Below are positions 21,592 to 33,574 of a stretch of 64,000 nt of DNA, one piece after another. The notes beneath the pieces were generated by a model. That model was given only the letters and a program-made list of their open reading frames with translations, was not told where the DNA came from and did no database searches. Both the position numbers and the translations under genes were made by a program. The stretch comes from Calliopum simillimum. Taxonomy: Eukaryota; Arthropoda; Insecta; Diptera; Lauxaniidae. How positions within the stretch are numbered: position 1 is the stretch's first letter; the number at the start of each line of letters is the position of its first letter. The stretch covers positions 129,917,287-129,981,286 of the forward strand of contig OX638369.1 in the NCBI GenBank assembly GCA_951812925.1, given 5' to 3'.

Positions 21592-21965
21592 TGCTCCAGA
21601 AAATAAACACCAGAAATTTTCTGCCATTAATTTTTGGAAATAAAGCCAAAAACTAATTAGAAAATAACGCCAGAGTTGTAGGAATTAAAGCTATAGCAAA
21701 TAACGCCCAAAAAATTTTTGGAAATAACGCCAGAAAAATATCCATACAAAATTCTGGCGTTATTTCCAATGGTGATATTTTTTTTTCTAAACTACACAAT
21801 TTTTGGAAATAAAGCCATAATTTTTGGATATAGCGCCAGAAAAATTGTTTGCTTTATTTTCAAAACAACATGGAAATACGGCCAGAATTTTGTATGACGA
21901 CTTTTCTGGCGTTACTTTTATTAAATTTTCGGGCTTTATTTCATATGGCGTTATTTGCGGGAGCC
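21592..21965. mobile_element. 374-bp element flanked by 9-bp repeat GAGGGATAA
   Basis: GAGGGATAA lies immediately outside both ends (21583-21591 and 21966-21974). The ends form an imperfect TIR (TGCTCCAGAAAATAA...CACC and the inverse GGCTCCCGCAAATAACGCC). The inside is almost entirely made of GGAAATAACGCCAGAAAA-type modules in both orientations. A 9-bp duplication suits Mutator-like elements, while an 8-bp reading would suit hAT. Open frames inside only read through these modules. Confidence 0.7.
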
Positions 21966-21974
21966 GAGGGATAA

Positions 21975-24120
21975 GCATGTATGATAAAAGCTTTGAGCAC
22001 TAACGCATAGGTCAGAAGAAACTTTAGAATTGCGATAATGAAGAACTTTGTCGCCATTAATATCGAAGTTGTAAGTCAGCGAGCGATGCAGTTCGAAACA
22101 GTCAGAACAGAAAGTTCGTTGGAGTATATTATTTACAAGCTTAGAATGTTTGTTAACGTTTCCGCCAGCAAGGAATTCTTTTAAAAGTAATCAGTGACAG
22201 TGTCCACATCTCTGGCTCTGATTTTATTACACGTTTTTTGAATTTTCACGATTACGCGTAAAAATCATAAATGAGCTAAAATTTTTTCCAATTTTTTATA
22301 AGATCATTAATATGGGGTGCAAGGCCGATTTATGCAAAATTTCGGTATTTATTTTAGTACAATCCCGAAAATGTTCGGAACAAGTCGAAAATACCCATGA
22401 TATAATGGGTTAAGATATTCTAAAAAATTGTTCCAAACATAATTTCCTAGCACATCGGCATGGTCAAACTGAAGCAATCTCAGCGCAATATACACCTACA
22501 CCAACGCGCCGACAACAATCCAGTAATAATATTCCATATAATTTTCTTTTGGGACATTATTCCCGTTCTTCTTTTCATGAACGTTCGAACAGTCCGACGA
22601 GGATATCACGTGCTAAAATGCGTTCACATGGTACCGTTCGAGATGAATAACTCCAAAACTCACTTTCATTATTTATGACTTGTGCTCCATCCATCCTCTA
22701 ACAGCGCGTTCTCCATTAGCATAGTTAAGGCGATTAAGCACATTTGACTTGCCAGTTTTTCGATTTGTACGAGAAATTCTAAGTAGTTGGTTTCAAATAA
22801 ACCAGATAGTTCACCTGATGTCTTCTTTTTAAAGAAAATCAACTGTCAAAAAATAAACCAAGCGATCCAGTGGAAATGCTGTGCCTTGAGTGTTGGTTTG
22901 GCTTATTTTGATTTGGTTAACCATGTAAGTAGGAACAAGTCCTTATATTTGTACTTTACATTTGATGTTAGTTTTGAAAAAACATCATTGGCAACCCTAA
23001 CCCAACCTCAGAATGCTCGGTCGAGGTTCAATAATTCAGGCAAACTGTCTGACATGCTGTTTACGTTGAAATGAGAAATTGATTCGTAGCAGGTTCAAGC
23101 GTAATGGAGGCTTTCAATGAGGAGACCATTTAAAAGGCATCAAGCGCATGTGGCACAACTACGATATTCGATTAGCCCATTTCTAGTGCAAGAAAAAATA
23201 AAAAATAAAAAATAAAATAAAAACAGCGGCACAGAGCCGTTAAAAGCTTTTTCTACAGGAAGACATTGGATCATAACAACCAACAACAACAACAAAAAGC
23301 GCATGCAACAAGGATGACTTGATGGTGCCAGGCACTGAGTCTGAATTTCTCATGATAAAAAAAAAAAAATAGTACAAATACAATTTAACAGGTTCTCTAA
23401 ATGGCTTTTAACATTAGGAAAACAATTTTTGGTTAACGCCAAAAGCACCAAACACCATCATTCTGGAGGCACGTGCGCAGCACAAAAGAGTTATGGGAAT
23501 TATTATATTATAAAAACAACAACAAAGGCTCCTAATAGCGCATAAAATCTAGCATTATTGTTGTAATTTGTTGTTAAACGTTTTATATTCCTACATATCT
23601 TATTAAATCAAATATGAAAAATAAAAAAAGAAACAATAAAAATTGATATCAATCAATAAAACGGCTAAAACAAACAAATACTTAAATAAAAAGCGACATG
23701 AAAACAACAACAAGATCTTGACTTTATGGAATCAATCAATTTAATGCCAGTAGCTAAAAAATAAACAAAGATATTCAAACGCCCACTATAGGCAACAACA
23801 GCAACAACAATACCCATTTTGGTCATTTGGCATTGCCGCGTCGAAACTCCGCCAGTAGAAGACCTTCCATATTTGCCAGCATGTGAGACAATGCGACTGT
23901 GACGCTGTGATACCACCACCAACTTCAGTTGCTCGAAAGTTGCGTTTTGTTGTTGTTTCATTTCTTGAAGTCTGGTGGTTTTGCAACAATCAGTTTCGTT
24001 GGAAACGTGTTTGCAGCCACTTGGTCGCTTATCGTTCTGGTCACGCCTTTGAAATTGTCTACAAAAATTGGATACATTAATTCTGCGCAAGTGGACGCGA
24101 CTTATAAGCAGTAGGTTCTT
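21975..24120. other. Unassigned sequence with low-complexity tracts
   Basis: It contains an (AAAAT)n tract at 23193-23222, (CAA)n tracts near 23280-23296 and 23515-23526, and A-runs. A 153-codon minus-strand frame at 23665-24126 is partly low-complexity and has no recognisable domain. No gene is called. Confidence 0.45.
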
Positions 24121-24680
24121 GTGCACTGAAACATTTTTTAGTTTTTAAATTTAAATTAATTTCCTTGAAGATGATAAATTTAGTTTGAAAGGATTTTTTT
24201 TTTTGACTCTTAACATAAGTTATAAAAAAATTTGTTTTTTTCTAAAAATTTATGAAAAACTTTTATTTTTAATTCAATTTTTATTTTTTGCCCTTTCCTC
24301 ATTGATAGGTGCAATCATTTTTTTTTTTAACAATAATGATTCAAAATGATTTTTTGTTTTTTCTGACAAGTTTTTATGAAAAGCTTAATAAAAAGCTTTT
24401 AGAAAAAACTTTTAAGGATAAAAGTTGTTTTTGATTTTTATTTTTAAAAGTTATTTTTTAAGTGGACCCGCTTCGCATCGCTCCACCATCTTTTTTTTAA
24501 ACATCGTCCATTCGCCGTCTTAAAGGAGAACTTTCTCGATGATTCTAGCAACAGCTTCACAATTTGTGCCTCTGGAAAAAATGTTTGTGCATTCTTTTGG
24601 GGTGTATGAAATTTTTTTATTTATTTAAATTTTTTTTTGCCAGAGTATAATGAATCAAATAAAAAATAAATCCTGAAAAT
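24121..24680. repeat. Very AT-rich TTTTAAAAG-type sequence
   Basis: Dense TTTTT/AAAAA with repeated AAAAGCTTTT and AAACTTTTA words. The block at about 36640-37140 has the same texture, so both may be decayed copies of one repeat. No ends or coding sequence are identifiable. Confidence 0.4.
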
Positions 24681-24719
24681 TTGTGTTATTTTTTACAATT
24701 TCAAGTTCAATCGGATTTA

Positions 24720-25540
24720 AAAAAACACCCTTTACTTTACTTGTAAGGGAGGTGTCACGCCCACCAACGATATTTTGCCTACTTTCAGTTCAGAGGTGCC
24801 TAATAGCAAGTAGACTCTCCACAGGTAATTTCAGACGGATTGCTTTATTAGTTTTCCTTTTATAGCGTACTTTATTTTTGTGGGCGATGCCACGCCTTTT
24901 TACAAATTTTCCTAATATAATGGCACATTTTATGTAACCCTTGTTTGCAGGGGTAATATCTCTTAAATTTTCATCAAAATTCTTGAAGTCTTTTTCGAGT
25001 AATATTGATCTAAAACTTTCAATTGGTAAAAAGTGGGCATGGCTCCTCTTTGATGCCGCCCACTTTTCGTTCATAACAAAGCATTGATAAACAGTACCTA
25101 CATACCAAATTTCATTAAAATACCATGCACCATTGCAAGAAATAGCATTTTACGTGTTTTACTTGTATGGGAGGTTCCACGCCCACCAGCGATGTGTCGC
25201 AAACTTTCAGTTCAGAGGTGCTTAAAAGAAAACTGACTTTGGCAGTTTTCTATGTATAATGTATTTTATTTAGTGGCCTTAATTTTCATCAAAACGGTTG
25301 GAGTCGCTTTCGAGTTATATTGAATTAAATTTTTGAAAGACTAAAAATTGGGCGTGGCACTTCTACAAAGCCACTTTTCGTCTATAACACGGCATTGATA
25401 TGCAGTATCCGCCTACCAAATTGCTCTAACTCTTCATTGTATAAACATTGTCCGTAGTTTCATTACATTTGCTGTAGTCGTTTTCGAGAAAAATTTGGGT
25501 GTTCCAAAAATACATACATACAATTTTATCTCGCATAAGA
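24720..25540 (-). repeat. Degenerate interspersed repeats with CCACGCCCAC motifs
   Basis: At least two related units can be seen. Each has a GTCACGCCCACCA.CGAT or TTCCACGCCCACCAGCGAT motif, then CTTTCAGTTCAGAGGTGC (near 24785 and 25206), then GGGCATGGC or GGGCGTGGCAC, CCACTTTTCGT and a TTGATAT.CAGTA phrase. The right end (near 25510) is CATACATACAATTTTATCTC. These are remnants of a common non-coding dipteran repeat type. The class is unknown. Confidence 0.6.
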
Positions 25541-26783
25541 ATAGAAGATTTATTCTTCTTTCTCGACAACTTAGGATGTTTTTTCAAAATAATTACCCAT
25601 ACGCCTTTGGCATTGTATTAAGAAATTTTTCGCTGTGTAGCGGCTTGTCTGCGTGATTACCTGCTGCCCCACCGGAGACAGCTAAATCAATAATAAATCA
25701 TTTAATTAAAACTAATTACCATTACCATTTCCATTGAGGAACGTGTCTGCTCACTAAAGAACCGGATAAGATCTGCGCCACGCACTTTCGAAAAGGTGCG
25801 GATCGTAAACTGTTTGAGACACAACGCGACAAAACAATACAACACGGCGGCGTCACAACTTGCACATTCAAAGTAGCCAAGATGCATACCCATACATAAA
25901 CAAGTCGCGATGTTAACATGCATATATCATAGTTAAAGACCATCGGAAGAACTGCCGAATCCAATTTCAAAACTGAAAATGAAGCCGACATTAAAACCTT
26001 TGCGTCGTCTCTGGCATTGCGTGTGGTTTTTGGACCCACTCTCTTGTGTTGGTTGGTCTGTCTGACGTGAGCATTTTAACATGATCATCATCAGCCTGCA
26101 CTGCACCGATCTTTAAGATCCTCGCATTGGACACAACAACGATGGATGCGACATAAGATGCTAACGCGATTTGACAAAAACTTTATTTGTCTGCGCCAAC
26201 ACGCGTTGTGCTGGCGCACTTAAATCGTAGATCGTCGTAAACGTGGTTAAGTTGCCCAGTGCCCACCACCACCGCTGTTGCATTTATGTGTAATTCGTAG
26301 TAGAAGACGACGCACATTAAGTTGTTAAGCATATGCGCACACGCAAACGATGGATATTAAACTGCTGAGTGGCTCCCCAATTCCACAAATACAGAGAGCA
26401 TTTGCATGCATGTCGGAGGCAGCAGCCAAGTAAATGATGCATCCTGTGTTGGAGATTACTATTTAGTCACAGTTTTAAAGCGTGAGTCCTGACACAGCAG
26501 ACCTTCGTGGAATCGCTTATCGCCAATTAATACTCAAGTGATCGCAATCAATTCTAAAAAGCATCTTTACTGTGTCGTTGTTGGGTCACCATAGAGCACA
26601 GAGTGACACGTGCTTGAGCCTAAATACAGCTATTAGTCGCAGTCACGAATAAAGCTATCGATAATGATCGATACACTCACACTATTATTATACTTAGTGA
26701 TCAAGGTGGCATTAGCTCTGGACAGGATTGTTTTTTATGCAACCATTTGTTCCGAATTTTTGTACTAGAATCAGACCTTTGAA
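25541..26783. other. Unassigned, less AT-rich sequence
   Basis: The composition is more balanced than its surroundings and there are no internal repeats, so it is probably unique host DNA (about 25640-26700). Minus-strand frames at 25702-25923 and 25722-26039 overlap each other and show no known domain. It could contain regulatory DNA, but no specific site is supportable. Confidence 0.45.
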
Positions 26784-27381
26784 AGAGTCTTACTAATAAA
26801 CGTTTTAGAAAACTTTGACCCTCTATGTACAGTCTCTTCATATGGGTAATTTTTACCCTTTTCTTAAAAAGGTACAAAAATTACACTTAAAACAACAGAA
26901 TATGGAGTCAGTTGGTTCCACAGAAATATTTCATCATTAGTTGCTGGACACTAAAAATTCGAAATTTCATCGCGAAAGCCACAAAATCGTCAAAACCAAT
27001 GAACCCCTCCCACATTCCATTTTTATTACACTTCTTTATGCAATGTTCTTAAGTTTTAAGCATTTCCTGACTTCGATGACCTGTAATGAAATTTTTTGTA
27101 AAATATTATTGTAGAACATTTTAACCCATTATAACCCAGTTTTTGGAAAAGGGATCAAACAGACCCATAAAAACAGAATATAATGGGTTAATATGTTTTA
27201 AGAAATGTTTCTTGTGTGATTTTGTTATGACTTTGGAACAACAAGTTTTATCCAAAAGGCAGTTTTAGAGATTTACAGTGGGATGAAATTTTGTACCTTT
27301 TTAAGAAAAGGTTAAAAATTACCCATACGAAGGGCCTGTAGAGGGTCAAAGTTTCCTACAAAAATATTCTTCGTAATACCC
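26784..27381. mobile_element. TIR element with ~100-bp terminal inverted repeats
   Basis: The left arm (26784-26885, with AACTTTGACCCTCTATG and TGGGTAATTTTTACCCTTTT) is the inverse of the right arm (27280-27381, with AAAAGGTTAAAAATTACCCA and GTAGAGGGTCAAAGTTT). The middle includes a smaller inverted pair, TAACCCATTATA (about 27123) and TATAATGGGTTA (about 27179). There is no coding capacity. The target duplication is unclear, so the superfamily is not assigned. Confidence 0.75.
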
Positions 27382-28084
27382 TACAAAAGCTTGCTGAACA
27401 CATGATGCACCTTAGATGTAGGGATCCCATAGTTTAATATGTCGATTTAACACAATAAAGCGTTAAAAGGGGGAAACTTTGATCCCCCTAAAAAAAAAAA
27501 TACATTCGTAAACTTTCAAAATGCCGAAATACGAACACATTTTTTTGGTCTCCTTTACCAAAATCCGTAGTCAGAACCTCGTTTTTTTTCGTGTTGTACA
27601 GTGTAACTATTAAAAAAAATTTTTTTTAAAATAATATTTTTCCAGTATTTTTTCCTTATAACTTTAGGTTTTTAGTATACGAGTTGAGAAAACCTTAGCC
27701 ATATTGTGTCCATTAAGCACTTTCCTAAATGTGGGGGGGTGGGGGTTGGCCAAGCGATTTGGAAAAAGTAAATTAAAGGGGATATTCGCTTTCGTAATTG
27801 AAAGAAAAACACTTTTTAAAAGTTTTATTATGAAAAAACTATTATATTTATTGACAAAATTTCTTTTGGACATTGTTATATAATGTTTTAAGAATATGAA
27901 AAAATTTTTTTTTTTATTTTTAGTTTCCCTTAGCTGATGTAGAGGGCGCCATCCAAAAGTTACTTTTTAGACGGTAGGAATTATTTTAGACCTCCTGTAA
28001 CAGATTTTTGAAATATTCAAAATGGATTTTATTCTTGAGACCCAAAACTATACAATAAGCCTTTAAAATTCATACTTTTTTATA

Positions 28085-29335
28085 AAGGGTGTGTTTTTTA
28101 GAGGTTTGTTTTTCGAATAGAGATAAAACTGGCATTTTGTGGTCAAATCTGGCAACTCTAATGTCATTTATGTTCAGTTTGGTTTGCCATTTCATCATGA
28201 ACAGGTTGACAAAATAACAACGCTTGCAAATCGTGCAAATTTATTTCGAAAATAATGGTTCAGTTCGCGAAGTTTACCGCAAGCTCCGTCCATTTTATGG
28301 TCGACATAATCGTCCATCAGAGCAATTAATTCGGTTAACCATGGATCGTCGAACAGTGCGCAGAAACAATTGCCGCTGTAGAGCAAAATGTTGAAGAGGA
28401 CCCGAATGAATCGATTCGCCACCGTGCACAGCAATTGGAGCTTTGTCCATCAACTTTATGGAAGATTTTGCGCAAAGATCTTGGCTTGCGACCTTACAAG
28501 ATCCAGCTTGTGCAAGAATTAAAGCCGCGAGACCATGCAATGCGTCGTGATTTTGGTGTATGGGCCGAAAATGAGATTGATCTCGATGCTGATTTTCATC
28601 GCAAAATTTTGTTCAGTGATGAGGCTCATTTTTGATTGAATGTCTACGTCAACAAGCAAAATTGCCGCATTTGGAGTGAAGAGAATCCACATGAGACCCT
28701 TGAGACGCTATTACATCCACAAAAACTGACTGTTTGGTGTGCTCTATGGGCTGGTGGAGTCATTGGGCCATACTTCTTCCGAAATAATGCTGGAGAGTCA
28801 GTTACCGTTAATGGAGACCGGTATAGAGCCATGATAACCGACTATTTTGTTCCCGAATTGGATGGCATGAATGTGGATGAGTTGTGGTTCCAACAAGACG
28901 GCGCTACATGCCACACAGCGCACGTCACAATCGATTTATTGAAGGAAACATTCGATGAGCGCATAATTTCTCGGAATGGACCTGTCAATTGGCCACCAAG
29001 ATCGTGTGATTTGACACCATTGGATTATTTTCTTTGGGGATATGTGAAGTCGCTCGTCTACGCCAACAAACCAGAAACGTTAGGGGACTTGGAAGCCAAC
29101 ATTCGTGGCGTTATTGCCGACATACGGCCCCATATGCTCGAAAAAGTGGTTGAAAATTGGACCTGTAGAATTGGCTTTATTCGAGCCAGCCACGGCGGCC
29201 ACATGCCCGAAATCATATTTAAACATTAATGGCATAAAATTATCCTTCCAATAAAGCCAAATTGAAGGACATTAAAACGATTTTCTTGTGTTTTATTTCA
29301 ATTCGAAGTTCTATACCTCTAAAAAAAACACCCTT
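28085..29335 (+). mobile_element. DD41D mariner-type transposon (rosa-like), 1251 bp
   Basis: It is bounded by TA on both sides, with TIRs AAGGGTGTGTTTTTTAGAGG (left) and AAGGGTGTTTTTTTTAGAGG (inverse of right). It has full length and a single transposase frame. It inserted into the centre of a TTAA-flanked element whose sequence can be compared with the uninterrupted copy at 44927-45633. The DD41D spacing is that of the rosa group, first described in a tephritid (Ceratitis rosa). The group assignment rests on my own count of residues. Confidence 0.9.
28197..29229 (+). pseudogene. DD41D transposase, lightly damaged
   Basis: Start at 28197 (MNRLTK). The N-terminal DNA-binding region is followed by a DDE catalytic core. 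FSDEAHF carries the first Asp, FQQDGATCHTA the second and LTPLDYFLWG the third, with 41 residues between the second and third by my count. The frame ends in GHMPEIIFKH. Damage is small: TAA at codon 7 (28215-28217), one frameshift around 28345-28375, and TGA at 28633-28635 where relatives have Trp right after FSDEAHF. All three catalytic acids survive. It is inactive as read but recently so. About 340 residues is normal for the family. Confidence 0.88.
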
Positions 29336-29755
29336 TATTTTGAAGTTTTTGTATGAACATTTATGAAAAATGAGAAAAAATTCAGGGACTTAAACTCAAA
29401 AAATGCCCCGTAAAAAAAGGGGGGCGTATTTTTTAAAACTTTCAGAAGTTAATTGTATAATATTTTTTATGAGGAATCGAATGCTGTTTGGTTTTTTAAA
29501 ATCTGTCGAGCAGATTCGGAGAAAAATTTTCTACCAGTTTGAAAAGTAACTTTTGGTTGACGCCCTCTACAGCAGCCAAGGGAAACTAAAAATAAAAAAT
29601 AAATAAAATTTTTTTCATATTTTTTGGACAATACTTAACAATGTTCAAAAGAAATTTTGTCAATAAATATAATAGTTTTTTCATAATAAAATTTTTAAAA
29701 AGTGTTTTTTTGTTTTCAATTACAAAAGCGAATGTCCCCTTAATTTGGAAAAAGT

Positions 29756-32700
29756 TTAATTTGATTTAAAAAAGATGTGGAAAACGTTTAACAGGGAAAC
29801 GAAAAACCTATGTATATATATTTGGAAATTATTCGTTATTGGTTTTGTTCCTCTACTTCATTGAGCATTTGAAAACTGTTTCAAAATTTGAACATATTTA
29901 ATGCGACTCTAGCAATTTACTTTACAGCAAAAATTGATGCATCTATGCTGTGATTGCTCTTTAGCCCACGCAGCTTCCATGTTACTCAAGTTACACAGCA
30001 ATATTTGTATTACAAAACAATCTTACAAACTTATCTGCAACATCTAGTGAAATTTAACTCTTACAACAACAAAAACAACAATTACTTACTACGTAGATAA
30101 TCGCGTACGACGATCACTTCAGTTGTATTCCAGTAGCAAGTCATATTTTGAGGTGCCTTCATGAGGGATGCGTATACCGCACGTCTTTTGCTAATAACAT
30201 CAATAAATTTACGACACCACCAACAACAACCAAAGAAAATCAGCACAAACAACACAAACGTGTAGGTGCAATGGGCAACATTAACCACCATCAGCATCCA
30301 ACACCGCAACAGCAATCAGTGCGTCTGGAGCGCAGCAAAAAATCCACACCTTCAATTTCAATGCCAATGATTCTTCGATGGCACAGACGACGGAACTACT
30401 TTGTTTTTGTCATGTAGTTAGCACTTGAAGATTTATCCGCGTGAATTAATTGTCAGCTTGTTGAAACGTATCTTCTCCAAGCACACCAGCTGACCCAACG
30501 AGCTGCCAGTAAATCCGGACTTAGCGAATTTTGAACAACACTTGGATCAGCACAAGCTGACTGGCTGTGTTGTCTGCATTTAGTCGCAATGTCGGTAAGA
30601 CAAATCTCATTGTCGTCTTCAGACGTTGCACGGTGCATCCCTACATAGTTTCCAAGAAATCTCATCTCTCATTTAATGCGCCAAACATTGCGTGCCACCA
30701 CATGAATGTTGTTGCTGTGCTGCGTCGCTGCAGGGTATAAAAATTATGACGATTATTAACGTAGCGATGCGCGGTAGCAATAATGGGTGTTAGTTAGTCG
30801 CTGCCGGTTTTTGTGAAGCAACATTGGAGGAGCACTGTTTTGGCCCAGATCGTCGCTTTGATTATGATTTACAATAACAACAACAACAACAACAGCATAC
30901 GTTGCGTTAAATTGAATTATTTGATTTAAGATTCGATGTGGCTGATCGTGTTTTTCTTCACCAGAACATCAGTTAGCTACCGCCGCCGTCGTATATCACC
31001 AACGATCGATAAATGTGTCATAAGAAGTTGGCATTATCGCCGATATCGCTGACTATAGAACGTTGTTGGGCACATGCCGCGGCTAATGACCGTCGATCGG
31101 CCACCTTATGGCGTTGCTGCTTAAAATTCCAGACACTTGACAGCAGCTCTTAAATATTTTTCTGGCAATTTTAAGCATGCTACGTGCGAGTCGATATTGC
31201 TATCTGTCCTGTTAATGTTGATGCGATTTTATTTATTGCTCCGATGACTTTTTTGACGTATTTGTACGTACGTGTCCGTATGCGCGATCAGTTGCAATAC
31301 GAAAGTTACTCCGTCCGTCGAGTGCGAGCAGCACGTTTCATTCACATTTGGCATTAATTTTGGCTCACGGATCAATCAGCACCAAAAAAGGTGCATCACT
31401 CATTTCTTATGTCAGCGACTTAGCCCAAGCTCACTGCTTTTAGTCATTGGCATGCAGCAGCGGCAGCAGATCTATTTGGCAAATACTCGCCAGTTGAAAA
31501 AACTCCTCCGACAATTTGTACTCCGCCCCGCGCGCACTTGCGCTCTCTACCGTTCAATAGCTACGACATTTACAAATTGCGATCATTAATTACATATGTA
31601 TATATGGAAAGGGACACCGCAACCAATTTCGCCCTGTCCGCCAAGGCGAAAATTAATTATTCGCTTGTTCAATGCGTTGGCAGATGAGAAAGAGAAAAGA
31701 AGAAGAAAAAGCGAAAAATGCTTAAATTAAGCACAAAGTTTGAGAGGTTGATTAAGCTGTCGCATCGTCGCTTGGTATCGAATTGTATCGCCATATTGTT
31801 CCTACGTTGAAGAGGTTACCGAAATTTCATGTTGCCACTTGAACGTTTGATTTATTTGTGTCCATTTCCGTAGCGAACTCGGATTGTGTTGCAAGTGCCG
31901 TTTGTTTTAGCTAACTGATGGTGTTAATCACTAAATGGTTAAGCTTACATATGTATGTACATAATTGGAAATCGAGATGGATATGGATAAGTTGTTAAAA
32001 AAGCAGATTTTCTGTCTTTTAAGCTCAGTGAATTCGTTAGATAAATTGTTCAACTTTAGCTTGTACGCACAAACCAAGATTTTAAGTTGAAGATTAAATT
32101 ATATCCACAATTCATAAATCAGCATAGACGTTTAACCAAGTTGAAGACTCATTTGAAGAATCATTAGGATCAAGTACCTCAACGATTTTACACCCAGACC
32201 TCTAAATAAGTCTTGAGTCGATTAAGGCATCTGCGTCTGCCTGTTTGTCTGGATGTCTCTCCTTTGAAATCATTTTAGTATTATTTGGGAGCAAGATTTT
32301 TTGATGAAATTTGAAACACTGCCTTCGCCGCCAAACTAAGCCCGTTCGATTGAAAATGAGCGAAATCGGTTTACTGACACGTCTACCAACCATACACAAC
32401 ATAAATTCAAAACTCAATTTCATGTGTATTATTCACAATAATGCAACCAAAATACACATACATACATACTAGGAATAGTAAGTGTAAGAGTAGCATGTAT
32501 GTTTAATTTTTTTTTTTTTTAATTTTTCTTAACAGAAATTGCCACTTAAAGGTTTTTTTTTCATCGCTTGAATTTTTCAAGTTTGGAAATATGTAGTGGC
32601 GTCAATAGAGCCTTTTAGGCGGAATTCCTCAAGAACAGCTCTGATTTTGATGAATTTTTTTTTTTAATTTTTCAACATAATGACATCAATTTCATACCAT

Positions 32701-33110
32701 CAAGAAAATTTTTAGTGAAAACAGAAAACAATTTTATTAATTTCCAATAAAATGCCACCCGTTTCATATTATGACACTACTTTCGAAATGGTACTTAGGC
32801 CCTTTCGTATGGCCACTCCTCAATTGGAAAAAATAATCTGGCATCAGAATTGCTGTATGTCGTATCGTTTCTGAGGTATCTTCTCTTTGTTTACGACATT
32901 TGGATTTAGCATCGCCAAATACATTGAAAATTACTATTTTTTTTATTCGTTGTATTTTTTTTCGATTTTTTTTTTTTTATGAACACAAATATTGTTTAAA
33001 AAATTAAATAATACCGATACATTTCCAAAAGGTTTCTGATTTTAAATAAAAAGAAAAACAAAATTTTTAAAAAGGAATCATCAAAATCGGACCTGCCCTT
33101 GAGGACTTCC
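29756..33110. other. Long gene-free stretch, partly unique-looking
   Basis: It holds (AAC)n tracts near 30063-30080 and 30876-30893. At 30080-31900 the composition is balanced, with many short dyads but no repeats, which suits conserved intergenic or intronic host DNA. At 32200-32495 there is a mini-me-like fragment (listed separately) and at 32500-33060 AT-rich filler. The longest frame (31272-31589) has no recognisable domain. Confidence 0.45.
32200..32495 (+). repeat. Degenerate mini-me-family fragment
   Basis: CTGCGTCTGCCTGTTTGTCT near 32228 resembles the (GTCY)n tract. The following sequence (TGAAATTTG..ACACTGCCT, GATTGAAAATGAGC.AAATCGG, ACAATAATGCAACCA.AATA) matches 61925-62090 in order and orientation. 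It is a diverged partial copy. Confidence 0.7.
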
Positions 33111-33119
33111 TCATTTTGC

Positions 33120-33545
33120 CTGTTTTAGGGCTTTACTGACTCCACTATAATTGCTGGGTGCCAGATCAGAACTGTAAAGTGGGTGAGCCAAAATTTCGAA
33201 GCGGGCCTTCTACGGGGTGGCCATCGCTATACGGCGTGTTCTCGTGCAGAAGGAGAATATCTGTGGTCAATTTTCCCGTTTTTCTTTTTCTCTGGCGGTT
33301 TTCTTGAACATAAAGACTGATTTCTGGAGTGGCTGATTTCGAAAGTCCGCCATGGCCGTGGTGAGTCTCTGCCTTGCTTCAAGAGGTTATGCTGCTTGTA
33401 AAATATAGTTTCCCCGTAAACGAATGAGATCTCTGGCGGTACGGTTTAAACTGATTTGCCTTGCTTGGTAAGAAAATTCATGATAACGCGGTACTCGATT
33501 TGCTTCTTTTTCGAGATTTTATTTGCGATTGACTTGTTTGGTCGA
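33120..33545 (-). pseudogene. Mariner (DD34D) transposase relic with central deletion
   Basis: The minus-strand translation starts near 33545 with KKKQIEYRVIMNFLTKQGKS, the N-terminal start motif of a DD34D mariner. After a deletion it continues with TDILLLHEN..YSDGHPVE and RNFGSPTLQF, corresponding to the region around the second catalytic Asp (usually LLHDNA), then DLAPSNY for the usual DLAPSDY. Both catalytic Asp positions are changed and frames shift. No TIRs were found. An irritans-like origin is plausible but not proven. Confidence 0.7.
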
Positions 33546-33574
33546 AGATAGTTCCAAAGCTAATGATCCGAAAA

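Larger units (their letters stand above)
27777..29739. mobile_element. TTAA-flanked palindromic element, copy A, interrupted
   Basis: TTAA flanks both ends (27773-27776 and 29740-29743). The outer arms (GGGGATATTCGCTTTCG on the left, inverse of GGGGACATTCGCTTT on the right) match the intact 707-bp copy at 44927-45633. A 1251-bp DD41D transposon with its TA duplication accounts for the extra length: 1963 minus 1253 gives about 710. Arms of more than 200 bp are inverted copies of each other. Outside TTAA, TTTGGAAAAAGT is repeated directly on both sides (27758-27769 and 29744-29755). Confidence 0.85.

Noticed and set aside
23665..24126. 153-codon minus-strand frame
   Set aside because: It contains low-complexity stretches, overlaps frames on the other strand and has no recognisable domain. 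A frame of this length is expected by chance in 64 kb.
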